Below are positions 1 to 6,898 of a DNA stretch of 27,916 bases, piece by piece (positions within the stretch are counted from its first letter, which is position 1; each line of letters begins with the position of its first letter). Where the stretch lies: positions 1 through 27,916 of the IMG/VR virus record IMGVR_UViG_3300025592_000053; one strand, 5' to 3'. The position numbers were made by a program, and so were the translations under genes. This DNA is from a virus. The notes below the pieces were generated by a model. It made no database searches. It was not told the origin of the DNA and saw only the letters and a list, made by a program, of their open reading frames with translations.

Positions 1-1747
1 AAGTTAACATATATGTGTTAAGCTTCGATCCCATCCAACCACCGAAGTCAGTAAGCCATTTAGGCATCGATTCTTTTATAGTTTCCCATGACGGTAAATT
101 TAATTTAAACGAGTTAAGCTTCGATCCCATCCAACCACCGAAGTCAGTAAGCCATTTAGGCATCGATTCTTTTATAGTTTCCCATGACGGTAAATTTAAT
201 TTAAACGAGTTAAATGCATTTACTATATATCCTTTAGGATCCTTCCAGAAGTCACCGAACTCAGCTTTTATAGTTTCCCATGACGGTAAATTTAATTTAA
301 ACGAGTTAAATGCATTTACTATATATCCTTTAGGATCCTTCCAGAAGTCACCGAACTCAGCTTTTATAGTTTCCCATGACGGTAAAAGATCCCTCACAAG
401 TTGTCCTATTTTAGCGAAAAATTCGGGTATAGCTTTGAATATATTATCAATTGATTCTGAGAAAGAGAATTCATCCATCTTCTTCTCTAGGTCGGTACCT
501 CCAAAGAACCCCACAATCCACGAAATTACACTCTTAATGAGATCAAGAGGAGCACCGATAACACTCTTGATAACACCTTTATTAAAATTAAGAATGCCTG
601 TGCCTATATCACCAGCTTTAAAATCATCTACACTAGATCGGAAACCTTCATATATACCCATCACTGCAGTTAATGGCCAAGCAATCTTACCTAGAATAGT
701 TGCAAACTTACCTAAAAATGTACCTGCTTTCGATAGAGTAGTGCCAAGTGTTCCAGCTTTAGCAGCTTTAGCAGCTTTAGCAACTTCATCTTTTTTAGGC
801 ATTAGAAGAGATAACCCACCAGTTGCAGCAGCTATTGTAGCAGTTTTAGCTACTGCCCCAACACTTTTAATCACATTTCCAATAGAACTTGTTGCTGCCT
901 TCATGAGATTCCAAGCTTTACTATTCTTTATGGTATCTGTTATAGTGTTAATCCGAGAGGCAATGTTACCACTGAACTCCTTTACAGCATTAGAGGCGTT
1001 AAAGAGAGCTCCTCCTAATTTAGTTTTCTTTACTGATTCTGTTATAGCTACACTGCTAGCTTTAATACTATTTCCCCATTTACTCCAGGCGGCTGTAACT
1101 GCGGCGATTGTAGGGAATATAGAAGGAATCTTATTAACGTATGATGATAAACTTTCTTTAACATCATTCCAAGCAGCTGCAATTTTATCCCAATTATTAT
1201 ATATACTTTCTAGAGCAACTAAACCAGCTCCAATTGCGATCTTAGTACCATGCTCCTTTAACTTATCAACCACTGTTTGTTTAGCTTTACCTAAGCCATC
1301 TTTGATCTTAACCTTAGATCGCATAGCCACCCCTTTCAAACCAGGAGTCATATCTGCTCTATGTTCTGCTCTTTCACGTTCCTTCTTAGCCAAAACCTCT
1401 ACTTTATCAGCAGCATCTTTAGCTGCTTCAATATCCATATCAGTTAATTTATCAGCGTGTGCTTTAGCTTCTTCAGCAAGCCTATCTGCATTTGATAGAC
1501 TTGCATCGTGCATTATATCTTTTGTGAGTTGCTCTTGTTTGAAATGTAGATCAGCAGCTCGTGTTGCAGATTCCACTCCTGATCTCATTTCTTCTCGAAT
1601 GTTTTTAGCGATATCACCAAAAGCGTCAGGTGTATTATTCTGAGCTGGTATCATTTTCGATACTGTTTCAATTAATTCTTTATGACGATTAGCCTCATTC
1701 TGATCATTATCTTTAATTTGATTCACGATAGGTAATTTATTTGGCAT
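1..1747 (-). CDS. Tape-measure-like tail protein, C-terminus beyond the window
   Basis: Reading from the ATG at 1747 the minus frame stays open to the window edge, giving about 582 residues (starts MPNKLPIVNQ). Residues ~55-125 are an Ala/Lys/Glu-rich helical, coiled-coil-like stretch. Hydrophobic helices follow, for example IAIGAGLVALESI and later VISWIVGFFGG. The last ~125 residues are four 32-residue units that each begin LPSWETIK. Its position directly after a tube-fold gene and a gp26-like gene with a frameshift extension is where a tape measure protein sits in long-tailed phages, and the long helical, partly hydrophobic composition fits. T4 gp29 (590 residues) would be the functional counterpart, but no gp29 signature was recognised. 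The start overlaps the end of the -1 frame extension by 11 nt. A different long virion protein, or one with an enzymatic C-terminus outside the window, cannot be excluded. Confidence 0.65.
   Translation of the reverse strand, partial: MPNKLPIVNQIKDNDQNEANRHKELIETVSKMIPAQNNTPDAFGDIAKNIREEMRSGVESATRAADLHFKQEQLTKDIMHDASLSNADRLAEEAKAHADKLTDMDIEAAKDAADKVEVLAKKERERAEHRADMTPGLKGVAMRSKVKIKDGLGKAKQTVVDKLKEHGTKIAIGAGLVALESIYNNWDKIAAAWNDVKESLSSYVNKIPSIFPTIAAVTAAWSKWGNSIKASSVAITESVKKTKLGGALFNASNAVKEFSGNIASRINTITDTIKNSKAWNLMKAATSSIGNVIKSVGAVAKTATIAAATGGLSLLMPKKDEVAKAAKAAKAGTLGTTLSKAGTFLGKFATILGKIAWPLTAVMGIYEGFRSSVDDFKAGDIGTGILNFNKGVIKSVIGAPLDLIKSVISWIVGFFGGTDLEKKMDEFSFSESIDNIFKAIPEFFAKIGQLVRDLLPSWETIKAEFGDFWKDPKGYIVNAFNSFKLNLPSWETIKAEFGDFWKDPKGYIVNAFNSFKLNLPSWETIKESMPKWLTDFGGWMGSKLNSFKLNLPSWETIKESMPKWLTDFGGWMGSKLNTYMLT
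17..386. repeat. Four 96-bp direct repeats (32 codons) inside the tape-measure-like gene
   Basis: Units begin at 17, 113, 209 and about 305. Units 1 and 2 are one type and units 3 and 4 another. All four share the half that encodes NSFKLN-LPSWETIK, while the other half differs between the pairs. Identity within each pair is essentially complete as far as read by eye, and 96 is a multiple of three so the frame is kept. This indicates recent in-frame duplication. Confidence 0.9.
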
Positions 1748-2608
1748 TCTCTTTTTCCATTTCTTTTAAGTGCTTTAACAACAATCCAACATATACTTCT
1801 CGTTCCCAAGGAACCAAACTCTCAATTTCTGTCAAGCTCCACTTATGATGTTGTATAAGGCTAAAATTTATTTCAAAATAAGATTTTAAATCATGAGTGA
1901 AGCTAATTAAAAAAACGAAGATAGACCCTCAAGTCGTATTACATTTACAGTATTACAAATTGGACATGGCATAGTAGCTTCGTATACAGTTTTCGGCATA
2001 TTAGCCATAAACTCATTAACCTTTTTAAATACAGTATCAGGTAAACTCTCAACAAAACTCATCAACTCCTCATCTGTATAATCAGATGGTTTATGTACAA
2101 CATCCCCTTCATATATAGACTTAATTAAATGAATAACAACGTTGAACATCTTATCTATATCTGTATCCCCATTTACCATCTCTAAATTATCCCCAGACGG
2201 GTATCTCAACTCCATACCAATATTTTCTGTAATCTCGATTAATGGATTAGGTTTATCTTTAAGATCAACTTGAACTTTGTTGAGATCAATTTCTATAGGT
2301 ATTTCCTCATCACATTTCGTACACCGTTTAGTAGCATTGATAGTATCCCCAACACTCTTCTGTCTCATTTTAATGAACATATATTCAATATCAAAGAACG
2401 GAAGATCACTAAGATTTTTAATATTTCCAAATGTACAATTATCAATAATCTGTAATATAGCTGACACCATAGCTTTTTCATCTTTAGACTCAAGAGCCAT
2501 CAAGAGAATCTTCTCTTCTTTAACTGTGAAACTTCTGTATTTCCATTTCTTCTTAGATGACGGAAGAGTTAGATTAAATGTTGCTTGTTGTATCTGTGGT
2601 AATGCCAT
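1737..2608 (-). CDS. Predicted -1 frameshift product of the gp26-like gene (gp51/GpGT-like long form)
   Basis: Slipping back one base on the T7 run at 1915-1909 bypasses the TAA at 1909-1907 and adds 57 codons, from 1910 to the TAA at 1739-1737, giving about 290 residues. The extension starts LISFTHDLKSYF, contains SLTEIESLVPWEREVY and ends in a charged helix KHLKEMEKENAK. It resembles the small gp51-type hub assembly proteins of marine T4-like phages (from memory). It has no ATG or GTG near its start: the -1 frame opens after a TGA upstream of the slip site and its first ATG is codon 51. The end overlaps the tape-measure-like start. This matches the G/GT tail chaperone arrangement of lambda. 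The slip itself is inferred, not shown. Confidence 0.6.
1907..1917 (-). promoter_or_regulatory. Candidate -1 ribosomal slippery site (T7 run before stop)
   Basis: On the minus strand the zero frame reads TCG TTT TTT TAA. Tandem TTT TTT codons allow both tRNAs to re-pair after a -1 shift, and the UAA directly in the next codon would provide a pause. The downstream -1 frame is open for 58 codons including its stop. No strong stem-loop was identified just downstream. Confidence 0.6.
1907..2608 (-). CDS. gp26: gp26-like baseplate/tail assembly protein (short form, T4_baseplate family)
   Basis: A 233-residue protein starting MALPQIQQATFNLTLP, with AAAGGA as Shine-Dalgarno 9 nt before the ATG at 2608; an upstream TTG in frame is less likely. 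The N-terminal signature (LTLPSSKKKWKYRSFTVKEEK) is the one seen in T4-type gp26 base plate proteins, which take part in making the baseplate hub. Two CxxC pairs (CTKC, CPIC) in the C-terminal half could form a zinc site. The gene ends TCG-TTT-TTT-TAA, so translation terminates directly after a seven-T run where a -1 slip would continue into another open frame (separate entry). It lies 18 nt or so downstream of the tube-fold gene and just upstream of the tape-measure-like gene, the place tail assembly chaperones occupy in other phages. T4 gp26 is 208 residues. Confidence 0.8.
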   Translation of the reverse strand: MALPQIQQATFNLTLPSSKKKWKYRSFTVKEEKILLMALESKDEKAMVSAILQIIDNCTFGNIKNLSDLPFFDIEYMFIKMRQKSVGDTINATKRCTKCDEEIPIEIDLNKVQVDLKDKPNPLIEITENIGMELRYPSGDNLEMVNGDTDIDKMFNVVIHLIKSIYEGDVVHKPSDYTDEELMSFVESLPDTVFKKVNEFMANMPKTVYEATMPCPICNTVNVIRLEGLSSFF

Positions 2609-2632
2609 ATTCAATATTCCTTTATAATATAA

Positions 2633-3226
2633 TTAATTCTTAACTAAAATTTCATGTTTTCTGTAAGCGAAATTCACTTGAAAATCACTAACTTCTGATG
2701 TCGGACCACTCGTATACGTTTTTGGAGTAATATTTAATGGGTATATATCATGAAACTTAGTCGTCATGATAGTATTAAATTGACGATCTAAATCTTTCAA
2801 TATACAAGATGATATATAATCATCATAATACATGATAGTATCTTGCTTTAAGGAACTATCAACAAAAGCTGATCCCTGCATACCCATTATCCACGCATCC
2901 ATTAAACCAAACAAATTGTGATCATCTGCATTCAAGAATGTTACCTCTAAATCTGATTCATGCCCTATACCCGTAACAGGTTTAATATGATTAAACCCAT
3001 CCCCAACTCTAGGTATATTAGTAGCTGAGTATGGAGAGTATGTAACTCCTTTAACGTATACATCCGCAGTAGGGAAAACTTCAGAAGCGTTTGTTAGCGT
3101 TCGCCCTTCCCAAAACTGTGTCTCGAGTACTTTCGGGAAACCAGTGAAACTAAAACTGTACAGATTATCTCGTGCTAGATCATTCCCCGATTTAAATACA
3201 GTTGATGTAAAATGTGATATATTCAT
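2633..3226 (-). CDS. Tail-tube-fold protein (gp19/gp54 type)
   Basis: A 197-residue protein. The N-terminal pattern DNLYSFSFTGFPK, an internal Asp-rich segment (LEVTFLNADDHNLFGLMDAWI) and the closing SDFQVNFAYRKHEI are typical of the T4-type tube fold shared by gp19 (tube), gp48 and gp54 (baseplate tube). T4 gp19 is 163 residues and gp54 320, so length does not decide between them. It is the first of three genes ending with the tape-measure-like gene. GATAAATA stands 6 nt before its ATG and no Shine-Dalgarno is visible, so it probably begins its own late transcript. It could be the main tube protein or a baseplate-proximal tube ring. Confidence 0.6.
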   Translation of the reverse strand: MNISHFTSTVFKSGNDLARDNLYSFSFTGFPKVLETQFWEGRTLTNASEVFPTADVYVKGVTYSPYSATNIPRVGDGFNHIKPVTGIGHESDLEVTFLNADDHNLFGLMDAWIMGMQGSAFVDSSLKQDTIMYYDDYISSCILKDLDRQFNTIMTTKFHDIYPLNITPKTYTSGPTSEVSDFQVNFAYRKHEILVKN

Positions 3227-3232
3227 ATTATG

Positions 3233-3240
3233 TATTTATC
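3233..3240 (-). promoter_or_regulatory. T4-type late promoter motif GATAAATA
   Basis: GATAAATA followed by 6 nt and the ATG of the tube-fold gene. It differs from the T4 late consensus TATAAATA in the first base only. At T4 spacing the transcript would start essentially at the start codon. Confidence 0.7.
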
Positions 3241-3251
3241 AACTAATTTTA

Positions 3252-3905
3252 TTATGCTCTCCATATATCCCTCTGAGAAGCTCCAACAAACTTAGATGTT
3301 GGTAAAAAGATAGATTGCTCCCAATCTGTAGGAAAAATCTCAAACACTTGACTGTTTATATGAGAAAATAAATATCTATGTATAGTCTTCTCCACAAATT
3401 TAACTTTAGATACTACCTTCCAATTAACTTTGAACATATCATCATCTGTAATATCACTAAAATCACTCCGTCCAGTGAATTTAAGCATAGCCGACATAAA
3501 CTGCATTCGATGCATTGGAGATAAGTAATGTACATTCAAACCTAACATAGATTGACCTTCAATGCCTATTATAATGCTTAATGGATGTTTATCCCAATAC
3601 GGTAATGTATCTTGATGTTTAGCATCATACATGAATGTTACCATAGAACCTAATTTAGGATTAGATACCTTTTTAGGCTTCTGCATTCCTTGATCAACTA
3701 CACCTTTAAACCACTGAGAAGCTTTCTTTGTATCTGTTGCAATGAACTTATTACCAGTTAATTTAGATGTTAATTCATGCTGGATCTTTTTAGGTGCACT
3801 TACACCAGCCTTTCCAGCTTTTGTTAATCGAGCCCACTGAGCTCCTCTCCATACATATGATTTACCATCAGTAGCTTGTTGTACTATACCTTTCTTAATA
3901 CTCAT
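3252..3905 (-). CDS. Conserved T4-type virion morphogenesis protein of unknown role
   Basis: A 217-residue protein starting MSIKKGIVQQ at the ATG at 3905; an in-frame GTG at 3920 falls inside the promoter motif and is unlikely. Recognisable conserved pieces are YVWRGAQW near the N-terminus, ASQWF, then MVTFMYDAKHQDTLPYWDK and LGLNVHYLSP in the middle, and FPTDWEQSIFLPTSKF near the end. This combination recurs in T4-like marine phages as a virion protein. It lies directly downstream of gp4, the neighbourhood where T4 keeps genes 2 and 3 (DNA end protector, tail completion), so a head or tail completion role is possible, but I cannot assign it. GATAAATA lies 5 nt before the ATG with no Shine-Dalgarno. 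Confidence 0.65.
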   Translation of the reverse strand: MSIKKGIVQQATDGKSYVWRGAQWARLTKAGKAGVSAPKKIQHELTSKLTGNKFIATDTKKASQWFKGVVDQGMQKPKKVSNPKLGSMVTFMYDAKHQDTLPYWDKHPLSIIIGIEGQSMLGLNVHYLSPMHRMQFMSAMLKFTGRSDFSDITDDDMFKVNWKVVSKVKFVEKTIHRYLFSHINSQVFEIFPTDWEQSIFLPTSKFVGASQRDIWRA

Positions 3906-3910
3906 ACACG

Positions 3911-3918
3911 TATTTATC
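3911..3918 (-). promoter_or_regulatory. T4-type late promoter motif GATAAATA
   Basis: GATAAATA, then CGTGT, then the ATG at 3905: a 5-nt spacer. There is no Shine-Dalgarno in the intervening bases, so the predicted transcript is leaderless. Confidence 0.7.
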
Positions 3919-3925
3919 ACTCACA

Positions 3926-4369
3926 TTACATTTTACCTCTCTTCAATGTCTTCTCAGTGATAATCATAAACTCCCACCCTCTATCAGCGCACCATTTCAT
4001 TGCGGATTTCCATTTGGCTTGATTTACAGCATAAACCTTAATTGCATTAATATATCGTTTAGTCTTACGACCAGATTTAGGTAGCTTAGGTGGCATTGTC
4101 TCTGCATGAGGCTTCACTTCAACTAATATACTTCTACCATCCTTCAATAACATCCAAAAATCTACGAAGTATCTATGATATCGATTATCTACTGGTGATA
4201 TATAAGGTACAACATCTTCTTCACTACGCCAAGTAACTACCTGTGTATTACTGTCAAGGTATTCCATAAATGTCCGTTCCCAACTAGATCTATATACAAT
4301 ATTATTTATATCACCTTGATACTTACTTTCATTAATTGGTTTCCACTTTCCTTGATGATACTTGCCCAT
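3926..4369 (-). CDS. gp4: Head completion protein gp4
   Basis: A 147-residue protein starting MGKYHQGKWKP, close in length to T4 gp4 (150). The line of conserved pieces matches gp4: KYQGDINNIVYRSSWE, a WRSEEDVVPYISP segment, DNRYHRYFVDFW, SILVEVKPH, then QAKWKSAMKWCADRGWEF and ITEKTLK. gp4 is a late head-completion protein required before tails attach to DNA-filled heads. The E..D..EVK residue pattern resembles a PD-(D/E)xK nuclease core, as noted for this family. The in-frame TTG start 15 nt upstream overlaps the promoter motif, so the ATG at 4369 is preferred. In T4, gene 4 neighbours genes 53 and 5; here those lie across the divergent junction, separated by the endonuclease. Confidence 0.88.
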   Translation of the reverse strand: MGKYHQGKWKPINESKYQGDINNIVYRSSWERTFMEYLDSNTQVVTWRSEEDVVPYISPVDNRYHRYFVDFWMLLKDGRSILVEVKPHAETMPPKLPKSGRKTKRYINAIKVYAVNQAKWKSAMKWCADRGWEFMIITEKTLKRGKM

Positions 4370-4374
4370 GATTA

Positions 4375-4382
4375 TATTTATC
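4375..4382 (-). promoter_or_regulatory. T4-type late promoter motif GATAAATA
   Basis: GATAAATA, then TAATC, then the ATG of gp4 at 4369: a 5-nt spacer. No Shine-Dalgarno is present between motif and start. It lies just after the stop codon of the homing endonuclease gene on the same strand. Confidence 0.7.
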
Positions 4383-4395
4383 AACTATTATCATT

Positions 4396-5397
4396 TTATG
4401 TGGTATAATAATAAAAACCAACATCTCTCCACGTCTTTCTGGTAAAATTCTCCCCTAGTGATTGAAGAAACGGACTTCTAATAAATGATTTGTTGCAGAT
4501 GGTAGCATCTAGATTTTTAAAATATCTCCGAATTATTCTAAGTGATGTGCAACAACCATACACACTCTTAATAGCGTGATGTAAATCTACAATCGTGTGA
4601 TACTCTCCAACTCCTTTGAATCCATAACACTTGTGTCCATAATTGGTCTCTAATCTTTTCCGTGTTTGCTCCTTACCAATAGTAGCCTTCCATGTTTCAT
4701 CACTAACAGTTGCAACTTGTTTAGCTATACCCTCTTTACCAATAGTAGCCTTCCATTCAGGATCACTAAATATTTTAAGTTGTTTAGCTATACCCTCTTT
4801 ACCAATAGTAGCCTTCCATTCAGGATCACTAATCGTTTTAGATCGTTTAATCATACCCTCTTTACCAACAGTTGCCATCCACTCAGGATCATTAATCGTT
4901 TTAGATCGTTTAATCATACCCTCTTTACCAACAGTTGCCTTCCACTTAGGATCATTAATCGTTTTAGATCGTTTAACCATACCCTCTTTACCAACAGTTG
5001 CCTTCCACTTAGGATCATTAATCGTTTCACATTGTTTAGCTGTAGACTCAGGAGTATTAGTCATGTTGCAGTTAGCATAAGATAAATTGTAAAATAATGG
5101 ATTAGAAGCTACTTCGTGGTCTCTCTGTAAAAACTCTTCATACTCAAGACACTCTTTAGAGTTATTAAACGTTTTAACTACAACACGTTCTAATTGAGAT
5201 GAGCACACATCTTGAAGACTTCTGAAATATTTAACATATGATGATCCAAAATATCTGTGATTTTCGGGATCAATGTTATTTTCTTGAAGTTCCTTCCGAG
5301 TAGATGATCCAATATAATACCTCTCTGTTCCTATAGGATTAAGATCAGTAATAAGATAAACGTAAAAATTGTTACCATTATAAATAGACGTATGCAT
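4396..5397 (-). CDS. GIY-YIG homing endonuclease with six 21-residue repeats
   Basis: A 333-residue free-standing endonuclease. The GIY-YIG domain is at the N-terminus: FYVYLIT (Y12, Y14), then RYYIGSSTRKEL with the likely catalytic Arg, and ECLEYEEFLQ with a Glu further on. Residues ~120-245 are six copies of a 21-residue unit of the form DPKWKATVGKEGMIKRSKTIN, probably a DNA-reading linker like the NUMOD helices of phage endonucleases. The C-terminal ~80 residues (AIKSVYGCCTSLRIIRRYF) may be a helix-turn-helix-type module. It sits between gp4 and the divergent gp48/54 gene, in an intergenic insertion typical of such elements. Its N-terminal ~105 residues are closely similar to the broken copy at 11111-12082, but the C-terminal parts differ. 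The frame looks intact. Confidence 0.85.
   Translation of the reverse strand: MHTSIYNGNNFYVYLITDLNPIGTERYYIGSSTRKELQENNIDPENHRYFGSSYVKYFRSLQDVCSSQLERVVVKTFNNSKECLEYEEFLQRDHEVASNPLFYNLSYANCNMTNTPESTAKQCETINDPKWKATVGKEGMVKRSKTINDPKWKATVGKEGMIKRSKTINDPEWMATVGKEGMIKRSKTISDPEWKATIGKEGIAKQLKIFSDPEWKATIGKEGIAKQVATVSDETWKATIGKEQTRKRLETNYGHKCYGFKGVGEYHTIVDLHHAIKSVYGCCTSLRIIRRYFKNLDATICNKSFIRSPFLQSLGENFTRKTWRDVGFYYYTT
4667..5044. repeat. Six 63-bp tandem repeats in the endonuclease gene
   Basis: Repeat starts fall at 4667, 4730, 4793, 4856, 4919 and 4982, marked by the phase-conserved CCCTCTTTACC (weaker in the first). Each encodes 21 residues with the core W-K-A-T-V/I-G-K-E. The central units are the most alike, and the outer ones have diverged. 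Confidence 0.9.
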
Positions 5398-5424
5398 GAT
5401 AATACTTCAATGTTGTTATGTTAG

Positions 5425-5457
5425 AAAGGGGACAGTGATCCAACACTATTCCCTTTT
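5425..5457. terminator. Hairpin upstream of the first endonuclease (terminator-like on plus, 5' leader hairpin on minus)
   Basis: On the plus strand AAAGGGGACAGTG (5425-5437), a 6-nt loop, then CACTATTCCCTTTT (5444-5457) form a stem of about 13 pairs with one mismatch, followed by TTTTGTT. On the minus strand the same hairpin lies between the TATAAATA box and the endonuclease ATG. A matching hairpin sits at the same place upstream of the second endonuclease. Confidence 0.6.
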
Positions 5458-5461
5458 GTTA

Positions 5462-5469
5462 TATTTATA
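5462..5469 (-). promoter_or_regulatory. Exact T4 late promoter consensus TATAAATA facing the endonuclease
   Basis: Minus-strand TATAAATA. Unlike the structural genes, it lies about 65 nt upstream of its start codon (5397) and the leader contains the hairpin. It is nearly back to back with the divergent GATAAATA that drives the gp48/54 gene. Confidence 0.6.
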
Positions 5470-5477
5470 CTATATTA

Positions 5478-5485
5478 GATAAATA
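5478..5485 (+). promoter_or_regulatory. T4-type late promoter motif GATAAATA for the gp48/54-53-27-5 unit
   Basis: GATAAATA, then CTCAT, then the ATG at 5491: a 5-nt spacer and no Shine-Dalgarno. The following genes overlap or lie a few bases apart, so this is the likely promoter of the whole run up to PAAR. Confidence 0.7.
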
Positions 5486-5490
5486 CTCAT

Positions 5491-6408
5491 ATGATCAAAA
5501 ACGTAACAATATCGACACTAGACCAAAATCAATCGTATAATGCTACTGATTCTAAAGGACTTCAATACCCTTTAGATATGAGTAACATTAATAACATCAT
5601 ATCCCTTAGGATATTTGGATTATATGAGCATGCTGGAGCAACTTTATCAAATCCAGATAAAGCAGAAGCTAAGAACGCTAAATATAATAAGAATACTCTA
5701 GCTAATATAATGTTATACCAAGTCCCAGTATCTACAGCTTATACCCAGAATTGGGGTAAACAAGAAGGAATGTTTAAAGGGCACGGAGGGGAATCGATAG
5801 CTGGCTTACAATCAACTCAATATCTCGCTAATAAAGTTGGAACTGGTATAACATCGACTGTAGGTGCGTTATGGGGAGCTAATGATGCTGTTGGAACTGG
5901 CAAGAGTATTAATCCGTTTTTAGGAGTGGCATATGAGAGTCCTGAGTTGAGATCTATAACTCTTCCGTTTGTTATGAACCCTAGGAGTGAACAAGAAGCT
6001 CGAGCTGTTATGAATATAATCAAGACGATAAAATATCATAGTTCTCCGTCATACTATGATACAGTTCAAACGCTGGATGATGCTCTTGCTAACGAGAAAA
6101 TTAATGGAAAGGAAGAAGTTAAGGGTAGTTTACTTTCGACTATTGTATCCAAAGCAGGATCAGTAGCTAATAAATTTATTCTAAATGCTCCAGATGTATT
6201 TGAAGTAAATTTTCTTAATCTAGAGGAAGGAAGAAATCACAGTTTGTTTAAATTTGGTCCAGCAGTATTAACTGACTTTCAATGCAATTACGGTGCAGAT
6301 GGAGTGTGGCGTGCATTTAAAAATGGTTTATCAATTAATGTAGAAATGAGCTTGAATTTCCAGGAGATGGACATTCTAACGAGAGCGGAAATCTTGAAAG
6401 GTTATTAA
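5491..6408 (+). CDS. gp48: Baseplate tail-tube cap/initiator protein (gp48/gp54 family)
   Basis: A 305-residue protein. The second half carries the tube-cap signature: SITLPFVMNPRSEQEARAVM, IIKTIKYHSSPSY, APDVFEVNFLN, then LTDFQCNYGADGVW and INVEMSLNFQEMDILTR, ending EILKGY. In T4, gp48 and gp54 sit on the hub, start tube polymerisation and share the gp19 tube fold; sizes are 364 and 320 residues. Which of the two this is cannot be decided from sequence alone, so the symbol is provisional. It is the first gene of the plus-strand baseplate unit and is followed 1 nt later by gp53. Confidence 0.75.
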   Translation: MIKNVTISTLDQNQSYNATDSKGLQYPLDMSNINNIISLRIFGLYEHAGATLSNPDKAEAKNAKYNKNTLANIMLYQVPVSTAYTQNWGKQEGMFKGHGGESIAGLQSTQYLANKVGTGITSTVGALWGANDAVGTGKSINPFLGVAYESPELRSITLPFVMNPRSEQEARAVMNIIKTIKYHSSPSYYDTVQTLDDALANEKINGKEEVKGSLLSTIVSKAGSVANKFILNAPDVFEVNFLNLEEGRNHSLFKFGPAVLTDFQCNYGADGVWRAFKNGLSINVEMSLNFQEMDILTRAEILKGY

Positions 6409-6409
6409 C

Positions 6410-6898
6410 ATGCAGACATTATACACAGCTATACCTAAAATTGAATATGACGGAAGGATTATTAAAGATATATTCAGACGATCAATTCCAACTAAAAACA
6501 TCGATACAAGGTTTAATATATACTCTTATATATTAGAGGATGGAGATACTCCTGAAATGTTAGCTCATAAGTTGTATAATGATGTTAACAAACATTGGAT
6601 ATTATTATTAATTAATAATGTGATAGATCCTCATATGGATTGGCTTCTCTCAATAGATGAGTTAGAGCGTTACACTGAGAATAAGTACGGAAACCTTAAT
6701 GATTTCCATCATTGGGAAGATGATGAAGGTGACCATGTATATGATGACAGGATCAACGATCATGATACGTATAATCTAATATATACATCAAATATAGATC
6801 ACGAAACACATCTAAACGAAATTAAAAGAGATGTTAAAATCATCCCAAGAGAGTATATAGCAGATTTCGAGGAAATGTTTAAAGAGAGTATCAAGTGA
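6410..6898 (+). CDS. gp53: Baseplate wedge protein gp53
   Basis: A 162-residue protein (T4 gp53 is 196). It begins with PKIEYDGRIIKDIFRR and continues with YILEDGDTPEMLAHKLYND, a LysM-like segment found in this family, followed by HWILLLINNVIDPHMDW and the helix SIDELERYTENKYG. gp53 links adjacent wedges around the hub when the baseplate closes. AAAGG lies 8 nt before the ATG. The last codons overlap the GTG start of the gp27-like gene. The C-terminal part is acidic and His-rich (HHWEDDEGDHVYDD). Confidence 0.85.
   Translation: MQTLYTAIPKIEYDGRIIKDIFRRSIPTKNIDTRFNIYSYILEDGDTPEMLAHKLYNDVNKHWILLLINNVIDPHMDWLLSIDELERYTENKYGNLNDFHHWEDDEGDHVYDDRINDHDTYNLIYTSNIDHETHLNEIKRDVKIIPREYIADFEEMFKESIK

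Noticed and set aside
15-1643. Long plus-strand open frame of 542 codons
   Set aside because: It is antisense to the ruler-like gene, which reads through on the minus strand with a helical protein composition, a good start position and family context. The plus frame has no such support and is a by-product of the repeats.
4643-5085. Plus-strand open frames across the endonuclease repeats
   Set aside because: They mirror the 63-bp repeats of the minus-strand endonuclease and carry no recognisable domain or start signal.
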